Source: Bacillus sp. FSL H8-0547 (lineage in GTDB: Bacteria; Bacillota; Bacilli; Bacillales; Bacillaceae). Taken from it: a stretch of DNA of 64,000 nucleotides. Positions 8,843-17,110 of this stretch are shown here, piece by piece (position 1 is the stretch's first letter; every line of letters starts with the position of its first letter). The stretch spans positions 186,001 to 250,000 of the forward strand of contig JBBODD010000001.1 in the NCBI GenBank assembly GCA_038002745.1. The letters run 5' to 3'. A program made the position numbers and the translations under genes. The notes under the pieces were generated by a model, which worked only from the letters and a program-made list of their open reading frames with translations, did no database searches and had not been told where the DNA came from.

Positions 8843-9868
8843 ATGCATGCGTGTTCGTTTTGTTATCAGTCATTTCCAATCAGCCCGGCTGGTTTCTTAA
8901 CTATTAAAAATACAGACTCAGCCTATACCAGCTTCCTGGAATCCTCCGGTTTTACGTTCAAAGGTGAAGGAAGATTCGAGCTTGCTTATTCAACTAAAGA
9001 TGAACTCAAAGAGAAAATCTTGCCTTTAGCTTCTTTTTTTGCAGACAAACCATGGCTTGCCGCCATTCATTCAGGCATGAAAGAGGAAAAAACATCTTTC
9101 CATGACCTCCAGTTAGTCTGTGCCCACATTATGAACGAGGAGACTGTCCATCTTATACAAAACGGAACATTTGTCAGCCATCTGCAGCCTATCATCCATG
9201 CACAAAGCGGCAGGCTTTACGGCTATGAATCACTGCTGCGTGCGATGGATCAGGAAATCTCCCCATACCGGCTCTTTCAAACAGCCGTCGAAACGAACAT
9301 GCAGTCAGTATTGGATAAAAAGGCAAGGGAAGCGGCGATTAAAGCAAAGGCATCTCATATTCCTGCAGGCATTAAAAGCTTTATTAACTTTCTGCCTTCC
9401 ACCATCTATAATCCGGAGTATTGTCTGAAACATACCTTTGATATCGTAAAGAAATACGGTGTTTCACCGCAGGATTTAGTCTTTGAAGTGGTTGAAACGG
9501 AAAAAATAGAGGATGTTGTTCATTTGAAAAAAGTGCTTAACGTATACAGGGAGAATGGAATGAAAGTGGCTCTCGATGATTTAGGGGCAGGATATGCCAC
9601 CCTTGAAATGCTTCATGAGCTGCAGCCTGACTATGTGAAAATTGACAGGCATTATATTTCGAACTGCCATAGCGACACGGAAAAACAGGCTTTCGTGTCA
9701 AATGTCATAGCCATCGGCAAAAAGCTCAGCATACAGGTGCTTGGCGAAGGTGTTGAAACGGAAGAAGAGTTTGCTTTTCTAAGAGAGAAAGGGATTGATT
9801 TTATACAGGGCTACCTTATAGGCAAGCCAAGTGCAAAACCGGTTATTCCAATGATATTAGCGGGATGA
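8843..9868 (+). CDS. EAL domain protein, probable cyclic-di-GMP phosphodiesterase
   Basis: The 341-residue protein has an N-terminal region of about 100 residues starting MHACSFCYQSF, with a CxxC pair, and then a complete EAL domain. Visible active-site elements are YESLLR, the Asn in INFLPS, the Glu in FEVVETE, LDDLGAGY, the Lys in YVKIDRHYI, the Glu in GEGVETEEE, and QGYLIGKP. All residues I know to be needed for metal binding and catalysis are present, so hydrolysis of cyclic-di-GMP is likely. I chose ATG 8843 over an upstream TTG because AAGGGGA is correctly spaced before it. It is divergent from the chemoreceptor, suggesting a motility link. Confidence 0.88.
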   Translation: MHACSFCYQSFPISPAGFLTIKNTDSAYTSFLESSGFTFKGEGRFELAYSTKDELKEKILPLASFFADKPWLAAIHSGMKEEKTSFHDLQLVCAHIMNEETVHLIQNGTFVSHLQPIIHAQSGRLYGYESLLRAMDQEISPYRLFQTAVETNMQSVLDKKAREAAIKAKASHIPAGIKSFINFLPSTIYNPEYCLKHTFDIVKKYGVSPQDLVFEVVETEKIEDVVHLKKVLNVYRENGMKVALDDLGAGYATLEMLHELQPDYVKIDRHYISNCHSDTEKQAFVSNVIAIGKKLSIQVLGEGVETEEEFAFLREKGIDFIQGYLIGKPSAKPVIPMILAG

Positions 9869-9875
9869 GAGAACT

Positions 9876-9907
9876 GAAAAAAGCAGCGGAATCACCTCCC
9901 GCTGCTT
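9876..9907. terminator. Terminator between the EAL and nuclease genes
   Basis: The inverted repeat AGCAGCGG / CCGCTGCT has an A-run on its left, giving a T-run on the minus strand after the nuclease gene. It lies between two convergent genes and overlaps the nuclease stop region. Confidence 0.75.
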
Positions 9908-10721
9908 ACCTTTTTGACGCTCTGTATCCTGCCTGAGCGGCTTCTTTTTCTGAACAGAACAGTTCCTCTTCTTCCGTCACATCATAATACTGGCCGTCTG
10001 GAAGATGGTAGATTTTCTCTCCTGAAGAAGAAATATTCCCCTTGATGGCGCATGACTCATCCTTGCTTTCTGCAGGCGCTTCCTCTTTTTCCTGGAGATC
10101 CCTGAACCCCTCGTCTTCAGCTGCATAGTTTTCAATGCTCCATATTCCGATCTCGCTTTGCTGAGCCTGCTTTTGCAGCTCATAAAACCGGTCTACATGC
10201 TTTGTGTTCGGAGCATACACATATCCCACTCTTGCAAGGCCTTTTTCTATCAGCATTTCATTAAACATCTTCCCGTCCACGTGAAGATAAACAAGGAGCC
10301 GTCCGTACTTGTCTCTCTCGCCAACGTCGAGTTCAAGCTCGACTTTTTTTCCTGAGAGCGTGTCTTTGGCAAAGCGGCTGGCTTCAGGGCCAAACGGCTG
10401 AACCGGTTTATTCGGATGGACGGTTTCGGGTGTGTCAACAAGCAGGAGGCGAAGCGTTTCTTCTCTTCCTTCTGCCATTACTTTTACGGTGTCTCCGTCA
10501 ATTACTTTGATAACTTCAGCCTCAATAAATGATTCGGAACTGCTTTCTTGTTTATCCTGCGGTTTTTCTTCCTGGACTGCAGGTGCAGCGGCATCTTCTG
10601 TTACTTCTTCTTTTTCATCCTGCATAACAGCAGGCTGCCCGGTTTTGGGCTGCTCTGCCGCCTCATCCGAGCAGCCTGCTGAGAGCATGGCTCCGAGCAG
10701 GAGTGCAATCCATTTTTTCAT
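9906..10721 (-). CDS. Thermonuclease-family lipoprotein (YncB-like)
   Basis: The 271-residue protein begins with a lipoprotein signal ending in LSAGCS, then a low-complexity acidic linker, then a staphylococcal nuclease domain: VIKVIDGDTVKV, RLLLVDTPET and ERDKYGRLLVYL include the known metal-binding Asp residues and active-site Arg/Glu. A further C-terminal module of about 50 residues starts CAIKGNIS and ends FCSEKEAAQAGYRASKR, a motif often attached to secreted nucleases. It is expected to be an outer-face, membrane-anchored DNA/RNA nuclease, perhaps for nutrient recycling. Confidence 0.88.
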   Translation of the reverse strand: MKKWIALLLGAMLSAGCSDEAAEQPKTGQPAVMQDEKEEVTEDAAAPAVQEEKPQDKQESSSESFIEAEVIKVIDGDTVKVMAEGREETLRLLLVDTPETVHPNKPVQPFGPEASRFAKDTLSGKKVELELDVGERDKYGRLLVYLHVDGKMFNEMLIEKGLARVGYVYAPNTKHVDRFYELQKQAQQSEIGIWSIENYAAEDEGFRDLQEKEEAPAESKDESCAIKGNISSSGEKIYHLPDGQYYDVTEEEELFCSEKEAAQAGYRASKR

Positions 10722-10773
10722 TTCGTTCTTCCCCTTTAATAAAATTCAAACCGTTCCTTCAAAAGGCAAAAAT

Positions 10774-10796
10774 AAACCGCACATGCAGTGCGGTTT
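10774..10796 (-). terminator. Terminator of the M24 peptidase gene
   Basis: The hairpin AAACCGCAC / GTGCGGTTT is followed by a T-rich tract on the minus strand, directly after the peptidase stop. Confidence 0.75.
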
Positions 10797-10803
10797 GTGG
10801 CTC

Positions 10804-11907
10804 TTACGAAATAATTTGCAGGTCTTTTGGGAATTTTGTCAGCGTTTCATGGCCGTCTTTTGTAATGCAGACATCATCTTCTATGCGGACTCCGCCGATT
10901 TCAGGAACATAGATGCCCGGTTCGATCGTATAGACCATCCCCTCTTTAAGCACTCCGTTATTTGTATGGCTAATAGACGGGTACTCATGAACGCTGATGC
11001 CAAGCCCGTGGCCAAGACGGTGAGGGAAATACTCGCCGTAGCCGGCATTTGTAATCACATCACGTGCAATCTGGTCGAGATCTCCGATTCTGGTGCCTGG
11101 TCTGCTTGCATCAAGCGCCTGCAGCTGGGCGTCAAGAACGGTCTGATAAATGTTTCTCTGCTCGCTGCTGACAGATTTGTAAGCTAGTGTCCTTGTAATA
11201 TCCGAGCAGTACCCATCAAGAACAACTCCCATATCAAACAGCACAAAATCTCCGTCTTTTAAACGGGCAAGTCCAGGATTTCCATGAGGCTGGCCTGATT
11301 TTTGCCCGAAGAGAACCATCGTTGAAAAGGACATTTCGCGGATTCCTTTCCGCTTTAGTTCATATTCGATTTTAGCAAGTACGTCCATTTCAGAAACGCC
11401 TTCTTTTAAGGACTGAACACCGACTTCAACACCGTAGTCGGCAAGTTCTGCTGCCTGCTTCAAAATGGCAAGCTCCGTTTCATCCTTTACAAGACGAAGC
11501 TCATTCATAATCTCTTCAGCTGATACTAAGGCTGCATCCGGAAGAATCTTCTGAATTTCTTCTGCTCTGGAAAAAGGAAGCAGCTCTTTTTCAAAGGCTG
11601 CCTTCTTCATGTTTTGCCGGCCTCTTTTATGTATGGCCGTTTTCACTTTTTCCCATGGATCTTCATGATCGGCATATCCGATGATTTCACCTTCAAAACC
11701 TGCGTCTCTAGCTTGGGAGACTTCCATGCCGGGACAAATGAAAAACGGTTCGGCCTCTTTAAATACAAATAACCCCATTAGCCGCTCATGAGGATCAGTG
11801 TAAAAATTTGTCAAGTAAAAAACATTTTCTGTTGACGATATAAACACAGCATCTGTGTTCTGCTCGTTAAGCCAATCGCCGAGTTTTTGGAGTCTTTCTT
11901 TCTTCAT
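10804..11907 (-). CDS. M24 family metallopeptidase, Xaa-Pro dipeptidase type
   Basis: The 367-residue protein has an N-terminal creatinase-like domain and a C-terminal pita-bread metallopeptidase domain. Metal ligands are seen in FDMGVVLDGYCSDITRT (two Asp), HRLGHGLGISVHE (His) and the Glu residues of TIEPGIY and VRIEDDV. It would cleave dipeptides with C-terminal proline in the cytoplasm. A start 18 bases upstream is in frame, but AAGGAG lies inside that extension and is well placed for the ATG at 11907, so I use the shorter form. It is 36 bases downstream of crtO and could be read through from that unit. Confidence 0.9.
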   Translation of the reverse strand: MKKERLQKLGDWLNEQNTDAVFISSTENVFYLTNFYTDPHERLMGLFVFKEAEPFFICPGMEVSQARDAGFEGEIIGYADHEDPWEKVKTAIHKRGRQNMKKAAFEKELLPFSRAEEIQKILPDAALVSAEEIMNELRLVKDETELAILKQAAELADYGVEVGVQSLKEGVSEMDVLAKIEYELKRKGIREMSFSTMVLFGQKSGQPHGNPGLARLKDGDFVLFDMGVVLDGYCSDITRTLAYKSVSSEQRNIYQTVLDAQLQALDASRPGTRIGDLDQIARDVITNAGYGEYFPHRLGHGLGISVHEYPSISHTNNGVLKEGMVYTIEPGIYVPEIGGVRIEDDVCITKDGHETLTKFPKDLQIIS

Positions 11908-11943
11908 CCGCACTCTCTCCTTCATCTAAACATCTCTTCTCTA

Positions 11944-12480
11944 TCATACGCCAATTTTATCAGAACTTAAAGAAGGCGGTTTGACTTTCGCTTCCGGAGT
12001 ATGAACTTTTTTTGTCTTTCTTTTAGATAAAGCCCGGTTTAGACGGATCCTGTTGTACCGCTGAATCATGATAAACGGCAAATTGAAGCAGGCAGCATAC
12101 AGTCCATTGATAAGACCTGCAGCAGGAGTGTTCCAAATAAAAAACAGCACAAAGGCAAACAGCTGCATCCAGTGGGACAGCTCTCCCCTTTTTGTTTCTA
12201 GGACGAAGCGTTCCATGTCATTTGCCGCATGCAGGTGTTTTTTTGAAAAACCGCCCGGAAACAAACCTCCAGCTTCAGGCATTCTGTCTTTCCATTTTTT
12301 AATCATCAGCCGTTCATAAAGTCTGCCGCTTTTCTCAACGGTTTTTTCATTCCACATCCAGTTAAACCGGCAAACCTGGCAGCTGTCCATTTTGCTTGTC
12401 AGCAAAGAAACAGAAAGGTGGATGCCCACCCATGCTGCTATATTCACGAATAGTGACTCTGCACCTGTAAGCAAGCTCAC
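11944..12480 (-). CDS. crtO: Glycosyl-4,4'-diaponeurosporenoate acyltransferase-like (CrtO)
   Basis: The 178-residue membrane protein matches the staphylococcal CrtO pattern: NEKTVEKSGRLYERLMIKKW, then RFVLETKRGELSHWMQL and NLPFIMIQRYNRIRLNR. In Staphylococcus this enzyme adds a fatty acid to the glucose of the glycosylated C30 carotenoid acid, the last step of staphyloxanthin synthesis. It starts with GTG overlapping the crtQ stop (GTGA), so the two are translationally coupled. Two or three hydrophobic segments fit a membrane location. The acyl donor cannot be inferred. Confidence 0.85.
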   Translation of the reverse strand: MSLLTGAESLFVNIAAWVGIHLSVSLLTSKMDSCQVCRFNWMWNEKTVEKSGRLYERLMIKKWKDRMPEAGGLFPGGFSKKHLHAANDMERFVLETKRGELSHWMQLFAFVLFFIWNTPAAGLINGLYAACFNLPFIMIQRYNRIRLNRALSKRKTKKVHTPEAKVKPPSLSSDKIGV

Positions 12481-13571
12481 TTAGCATCCTCCTTTACAAT
12501 AATTTTTCTCCCTTTCCAGGATGCTGATTTGCTGATGAAGGTCCGCCAAAATGACGTGATGAAAACAAGCATGAAAAAACCTGCATGAAAAGGAAAGAAC
12601 AGAGCGGTGATAATGCCGAAAGAGCCAATTTTTCTTACCGTTATCCAAATATGCAGAACAGCGGCAGCATAAAGAAGAGCATACACCTCCCGCCACTCAC
12701 CCGTAGGGAACTCAGTCAAAAAGGATAAACATCCGGCCACCCAGAGCACAAATGGAAGCAGAACCTTCCAATCCGTTGCCTTCGCTCCGCTTGCAAATGT
12801 TTTTGAAAAGCCCGCAATAAGAGATGCGGGCCCATCAGGATACATTCTCATTGAAAGTGCGCCTTTTCCGCTCAGGCAGCGGACAGGTTCTCCTGTCCGG
12901 CTTACACGGACGGCAAATTCCATATTTTCAGCGACCTTGTCTTTAATGATGCCGTGACCGCCCCATTTAAAATAATCTTGTTTTGTACAGATCATGCACT
13001 GTCCAAACGCACCGTATGAAACACCTTTTCTCTGAAGGAAACGAAAAGCACCCATAGCAGAAAAAGCTGCCAAGTGGAAAAAAGCAGAAAGTGATTCGTA
13101 TGGCTTTTGAATGTTGTGATACGGGTGAACGGACAGAATTCCGGAAGCTCCCTGATCAAGAAATGCAGCGGCCGTTTTTCCCGCGCCGAACTCCTCAAAA
13201 AAAGTATCTGCATCAAGGAACATGAGCCACTCTCCTTTAGCTTTCTTTGCCCCCGAAAAGCATGCCCATGATTTTCCGAGCCATCCTTCTGGAGGTTCCT
13301 CCGCGTGCATGACTTCTGCTCCGCAAGCAGACGCAATTTCTGCTGTTTTGTCTTCTGAACCATCATCCACAACAAGGATTTCGGCTGGATATTGGCCTTT
13401 CAGCGAATTCAGCAGTCTGCCGATATTCTGTTCTTCATTTCTTGCAGGAATAATAATAGAAAGCCTGCTTAGAGAATCTTTATCTCCTTTTTGCTTCTCA
13501 AGAGTCTGAATTCTGTATAGAAGGTAAAGGCCGGCAGCTATACCGGCTGTCATCGTAAACATGCACATCAC
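12477..13571 (-). CDS. crtQ: 4,4'-diaponeurosporenoate glycosyltransferase (CrtQ-like)
   Basis: A family 2 glycosyltransferase of 364 residues with an N-terminal membrane anchor. It has LSIIIPARNEEQNIG, the VVDDGSEDKT nucleotide-binding motif, a FLDADT metal-binding motif near residue 120, and C-terminal membrane helices. LSVHPYHNIQKPYE and the MRMYPDG region match staphylococcal CrtQ, which glucosylates the carotenoid carboxyl group. Paired with crtO by a 4-base overlap and divergent from crtP. No clear ribosome site precedes the first ATG; later Met codons at 13562 or 13553 are possible starts. Confidence 0.82.
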   Translation of the reverse strand: MMCMFTMTAGIAAGLYLLYRIQTLEKQKGDKDSLSRLSIIIPARNEEQNIGRLLNSLKGQYPAEILVVDDGSEDKTAEIASACGAEVMHAEEPPEGWLGKSWACFSGAKKAKGEWLMFLDADTFFEEFGAGKTAAAFLDQGASGILSVHPYHNIQKPYESLSAFFHLAAFSAMGAFRFLQRKGVSYGAFGQCMICTKQDYFKWGGHGIIKDKVAENMEFAVRVSRTGEPVRCLSGKGALSMRMYPDGPASLIAGFSKTFASGAKATDWKVLLPFVLWVAGCLSFLTEFPTGEWREVYALLYAAAVLHIWITVRKIGSFGIITALFFPFHAGFFMLVFITSFWRTFISKSASWKGRKIIVKEDAK

Positions 13572-13636
13572 ACTTTCATAATGGAATGATCCGTCCCGCC
13601 ACCATGCGGACGGCTTCCCATTCTCCTGTCAAACTG

Positions 13637-13661
13637 GTTTAAAACGAGCTTTTCAGGGCAG
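13637..13661 (+). promoter_or_regulatory. Possible sigma-B-type promoter upstream of crtP
   Basis: GTTTAA is followed after 13 bases by GGGCAG. The general-stress consensus is GTTTAA-N12-14-GGGTAT, so the -35 is exact and the -10 matches 4 of 6. It lies about 70 bases before the crtP start. The staphylococcal crt operon is sigma-B dependent, which makes the match worth noting but not proof. Confidence 0.35.
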
Positions 13662-13729
13662 AATGGATGTCTGTAAAGACTGGTCATTAGTTTAGTCAAA
13701 TTAGAAGAATTTCATAAGGAGGGTTTTCG

Positions 13730-15250
13730 ATGAATAAGAAAGCAGTCATTATCGGCGGCGGGCTTGGCGGGCTGTCAGCGGCAATCAGGCTCCGTTCAGA
13801 CGGCTATCATGTCACAGTGGTGGAGAAAGGAGAGCGTGTCGGCGGCAAACTGAACATGCGCGGCGGACTCGGCTATACCTTTGATACAGGCCCGTCTATT
13901 TTGACAATGCCCTGGGTGCTTGAAAAATTATTTAAAAGCGCCGGGCGGAATCTATCAGATTACCTGACAATTAAAAGGATTGAGCCAGGCTGGAGAACAT
14001 TCTATGAAGACGGGACAACGATTGATTTAACAAGCGATTTGCCGGTGATGCTTGAGGAACTGAAAAAAGTTTCCGAAGAAGATGCAAACGAATTCTTTGA
14101 TTACCTGCAGTATTGCAGTAAAATGTATGAATACAGCATGAAGAGCTTTTACAGCAAAAGCTTATCCGGCCTGAATGACCTCCGCTCTCTTCACAGCGTA
14201 AAAGAACTGCTGCTGATGGAACCGCTGAAATCAATGGACGGCGTCACACGCAAGCATTTTAAAAACAAGAAAATCAGACAGCTGTTTAATTTTCTGATTA
14301 TGTACATAGGCTCTTCGCCTTACCATGCCCCTGCCGTTCTTTCGCAGCTGACTCATGTCCAGCTCGGGCTTGGCGTCTATTACGTCGAAGGCGGCATGTA
14401 CAACATTGCACTTGCCATGAACAAGCTGCTGCATGAACTCGGTGCTGACATTCACCTGAATACTAAGGCAGAGCGGATTGTCACTGAAGGCTCAAGAGCA
14501 GCCGGCGTCGAACTTTCAGATGGCAGAATCCTTCATGCCGACATTGTCGTATCCAATCTTGAAGCCATTCCTGCCTACAATACGCTTCTTAAAGATAAAG
14601 CCGGCAGCAGCCAGAAGGCGTCAGATCTCCAAAAATATGAGCCTACCGTATCAGGCCTTGTCATGCTTCTTGGAGTAGACCGGACGTACGAAAATCTGGC
14701 CCATCATAATTTCTTTTTCTCGGAAGATCCGGAAAAAGAATTTCATCAGATTTTTAATGAAGGCAAGCTTGCAGATGACCCGACGGTTTATGTCGGCATC
14801 TCGTCAAAATCTGATCCGACTCAGGCTCCAGCCGGAAAAGAAAACTTGTTTGTCCTTACTCATGTGCCTCCTTTGAAGGAAGGAGAAAACTTTGAATTCA
14901 GAAAAGAAACGTACCGGGCACAAATCCTTGATAAGCTGGAACGCATGGGGATGACAGGGTTAAGAGAGCACATTGAATTTGAATATACGTTTACGCCGAA
15001 CGATCTTCAAAGTTTATACGGCGCAAACGGCGGCTCGATTTACGGAGTTGCTACAGACCGGAAGAAAAACGGAGGGTTTAAAATCCCGAGCAAAAGCACG
15101 CTGCTTGAAAATCTGTATTTTGTCGGAGGTTCCACCCATCCGGGCGGTGGAGTGCCGATGGTCACCCTTTCCGGACAGCTGACCGCAGACCTGATAGCAG
15201 AACACGAAAGCAAAAAGCCTCAAATCAATCAAGACAAAGAAATTTCCTGA
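13730..15250 (+). CDS. crtP: Diapocarotenoid oxidase/desaturase family (CrtP-like)
   Basis: The 506-residue flavoprotein opens with the FAD-binding motif VIIGGGLGGLSAAIRL and carries family signatures FDTGPSILTMPWVLEKLF, YIGSSPYHAPAVLS, VYYVEGGMYNIA and LYFVGGSTHPGGGVPMV. These are closer to staphylococcal CrtP (4,4'-diaponeurosporene oxidase, which makes the terminal aldehyde/acid) than to the desaturase CrtN, for example LAHHNFFF and DPTQAPAGKEN. AAGGAGGG precedes the ATG. It is divergent from crtQ-crtO and followed by a second glycosyltransferase. No crtM or crtN is present in this window, so the upstream C30 steps must be encoded elsewhere. Confidence 0.85.
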   Translation: MNKKAVIIGGGLGGLSAAIRLRSDGYHVTVVEKGERVGGKLNMRGGLGYTFDTGPSILTMPWVLEKLFKSAGRNLSDYLTIKRIEPGWRTFYEDGTTIDLTSDLPVMLEELKKVSEEDANEFFDYLQYCSKMYEYSMKSFYSKSLSGLNDLRSLHSVKELLLMEPLKSMDGVTRKHFKNKKIRQLFNFLIMYIGSSPYHAPAVLSQLTHVQLGLGVYYVEGGMYNIALAMNKLLHELGADIHLNTKAERIVTEGSRAAGVELSDGRILHADIVVSNLEAIPAYNTLLKDKAGSSQKASDLQKYEPTVSGLVMLLGVDRTYENLAHHNFFFSEDPEKEFHQIFNEGKLADDPTVYVGISSKSDPTQAPAGKENLFVLTHVPPLKEGENFEFRKETYRAQILDKLERMGMTGLREHIEFEYTFTPNDLQSLYGANGGSIYGVATDRKKNGGFKIPSKSTLLENLYFVGGSTHPGGGVPMVTLSGQLTADLIAEHESKKPQINQDKEIS

Positions 15251-15256
15251 AGATGC

Positions 15257-15291
15257 AAAGAAGGATAAGCACTGAGCTTCATCCTTCTTTT
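15257..15291 (+). terminator. Terminator after crtP
   Basis: The inverted repeat AAAGAAGGAT / ATCCTTCTTT followed by TT lies 6 bases after the crtP stop and before the next glycosyltransferase gene. It separates or attenuates transcription between the two. Confidence 0.7.
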
Positions 15292-15335
15292 GCCTTTTGC
15301 CCTTATTGTATATATGTATAAAAGGATGTGTTTAC

Positions 15336-16451
15336 ATGCTTCTTATGTTTGAGATTTTCCTTGCCTGTCTTCTCGCCTGGACCATACTTAATTCTCTTTT
15401 CATGCCGTCTTTAAAAAAAGGGTCGACCGGCGCCACACCTTTAGTCTCAATCTTAATTCCCCTCCGGAATGAGGAAAAAAATGCAGGAGATCTCGCCGCA
15501 TCACTTAAGGGCCTGTCCTATCCAAACCTTGAAATCATCATGCTCGATGATCAGTCGACTGACCGGACAAAAGAAGTGTTGACGGATGCTACCAAGAATG
15601 ACAGCCGGTTTAGGATTGTGACAGGTTCAGACCTGCCTGATGGATGGGCAGGCAAAGTATTTGCCTGTCACCAGCTGAGCAAAATGGCATCAGGCGACTA
15701 TTATTTATTTCTTGATGCAGATGTACGCGTTCATAAACATACGATCGAAAGTTCACTCGCCTTAATGAAACAAAAAAAAGCATCCATGCTTTCCGGTTTT
15801 CCCCGCTTTCCGGTCAAAACGATTCTCGAAAAATGGCTTGTGCCCATGCAGCATCTCTTAATCTATTTTCATCTTCCGCTTTACCTTGCCAATCACACGT
15901 CTATGGCAGCTGCATCCGCTGCACACGGTGCCTTTATCATGTTTGAAAAAAACGCATACCTCAAGTTTGGAGGACATCAGGCGGTTAAAGACGCCATAGT
16001 AGATGATGTGGTTCTTGCAAAAATCACGAAACAAAACGGATATCGCGCAGTCCTTGCGAATGTCACGGAATATGTCACCTGTTATATGTATGACAGCAAT
16101 AAAGCTGTTTGGGAAGGATTCAAAAAAAACATTTTTCCGGGGTTTGGGCGATCGATTGTGATTGTCATACTCTTTTCGCTGTTTTACGGAGCAGTCTACC
16201 TGTTTCCTTTTTTTCTAGCACTCTATGGAATTACAGAACTGATTCAGGGGAAAATGAACCTGCATCTTTTTGTCCCCTACCTGCTTATCGTACTCCAAAA
16301 AGCATACATCGACTTGCGCAGCAGGCAGACACTGGCTTTGTCCCCTGCCATTCCGTTTTCGGCAGCAGCCTTCCTGCTGCTCCTTTATGCGTCCATGTTT
16401 GCTTCTATTAAAAAAACCGGCTATACCTGGAAAGGAAGAACCTATGATTAA
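15336..16451 (+). CDS. Family 2 glycosyltransferase, membrane-anchored
   Basis: The protein, 371 residues from the chosen start, has an N-terminal membrane helix, the GT2 motifs VSILIPLRNEEKNAGD, IMLDDQSTDRT and FLDADVRVH, and three or four C-terminal hydrophobic helices. It is a paralog in fold of crtQ but diverges along its length. Position after crtP suggests a role in the same pigment pathway, such as glycosylation of a carotenoid end group, though hopanoid or other lipid acceptors are possible. I start at ATG 15336 because AAAGGATG lies 7 bases before it; an in-frame TTG 39 bases upstream lacks a ribosome site. Confidence 0.8.
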   Translation: MLLMFEIFLACLLAWTILNSLFMPSLKKGSTGATPLVSILIPLRNEEKNAGDLAASLKGLSYPNLEIIMLDDQSTDRTKEVLTDATKNDSRFRIVTGSDLPDGWAGKVFACHQLSKMASGDYYLFLDADVRVHKHTIESSLALMKQKKASMLSGFPRFPVKTILEKWLVPMQHLLIYFHLPLYLANHTSMAAASAAHGAFIMFEKNAYLKFGGHQAVKDAIVDDVVLAKITKQNGYRAVLANVTEYVTCYMYDSNKAVWEGFKKNIFPGFGRSIVIVILFSLFYGAVYLFPFFLALYGITELIQGKMNLHLFVPYLLIVLQKAYIDLRSRQTLALSPAIPFSAAAFLLLLYASMFASIKKTGYTWKGRTYD

Positions 16452-16553
16452 TCCTATAAATAAGAAATCTTCCGCACTTTTGCACATTCCCAAGGTTTAC
16501 CTCTCTGAGATCAGGGAATGTAACAAGTAACTTAACCAGGAGGTGCAAGAAAC

Positions 16554-16889
16554 ATGTCAAATCATCAAGTAAAAGACGATTCAATTCAAACTGAAAAGAT
16601 TGAGAACAAGCTGGATTCTATGAACAATGAAAAAATGGACGCGATCCTGAGAGACTTTGAAGAGTTTAAATCGTACTTAGGGGATAAAGTTGAAGCCGGG
16701 AAACGCCTCGGACTGAGTGATGAGATGCTGGCCAAAGGCGCTGAAAAAGTAGCCGGTTACCTTGCCAATAACGTAGAACCTAAAAACAGCGAAGAATATC
16801 TTCTCCATCAGCTTTGGAAAGTCGGAAATGATGAAGAAAGACATTACCTTGCACACATGCTTGTGAAACTGGCCAACGAAACGAATTAA
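16554..16889 (+). CDS. DUF3243 family protein (YmfJ-like domain)
   Basis: The 111-residue acidic protein has an N-terminal charged leader of about 25 residues and then a DUF3243 domain: ILRDFEEFKSYLGDKVEAGK, AGYLANNVEPKNSEEYLL and LHQLWKVGNDEERHYLAHML match the family pattern. No catalytic motif or membrane segment is seen, and the function of the family is not known to me. It has a strong AGGAGG site and ends just before a palindromic repeat element. Confidence 0.82.
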   Translation: MSNHQVKDDSIQTEKIENKLDSMNNEKMDAILRDFEEFKSYLGDKVEAGKRLGLSDEMLAKGAEKVAGYLANNVEPKNSEEYLLHQLWKVGNDEERHYLAHMLVKLANETN

Positions 16890-16895
16890 CATCTC

Positions 16896-17017
16896 AAAAG
16901 CGGAAGCGCCTTGGTCAGATCCGATAGGCAGATAAGAATCTGTCAGAAAAGTCCGGGCTTGACTTTTTTGACAGATTTGTTCTGACAGAGGATCTAGGCG
17001 CTTCCGCTTGCCGAGGA
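16896..17017. repeat. Interspersed palindromic repeat, copy A
   Basis: The element opens with AAAAGCGGAAGCGCC and closes with GGCGCTTCCGCTT. An inner hairpin has arms AATCTGTCA and TGACAGATT around a GTCCGGG core. It sits in the gap between two converging genes. The tail (GATAAC...TTTAT) is shared in part with copies B and C. Confidence 0.85.
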
Positions 17018-17077
17018 TAACTTTGTACTATTATCCTCAACCTTTTACTCTTTATCATTTCCTTAATGAGAAACAGA

Positions 17078-17110
17078 AAACATCCATCCAGGCAGCCTGG
17101 ATGGATGTTT
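17078..17110. terminator. Terminator of the DUF2157 gene
   Basis: The palindrome AACATCCATCC / GGATGGATGTT lies just after the stop codon of the minus-strand gene, with T-rich flanks. Confidence 0.75.
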
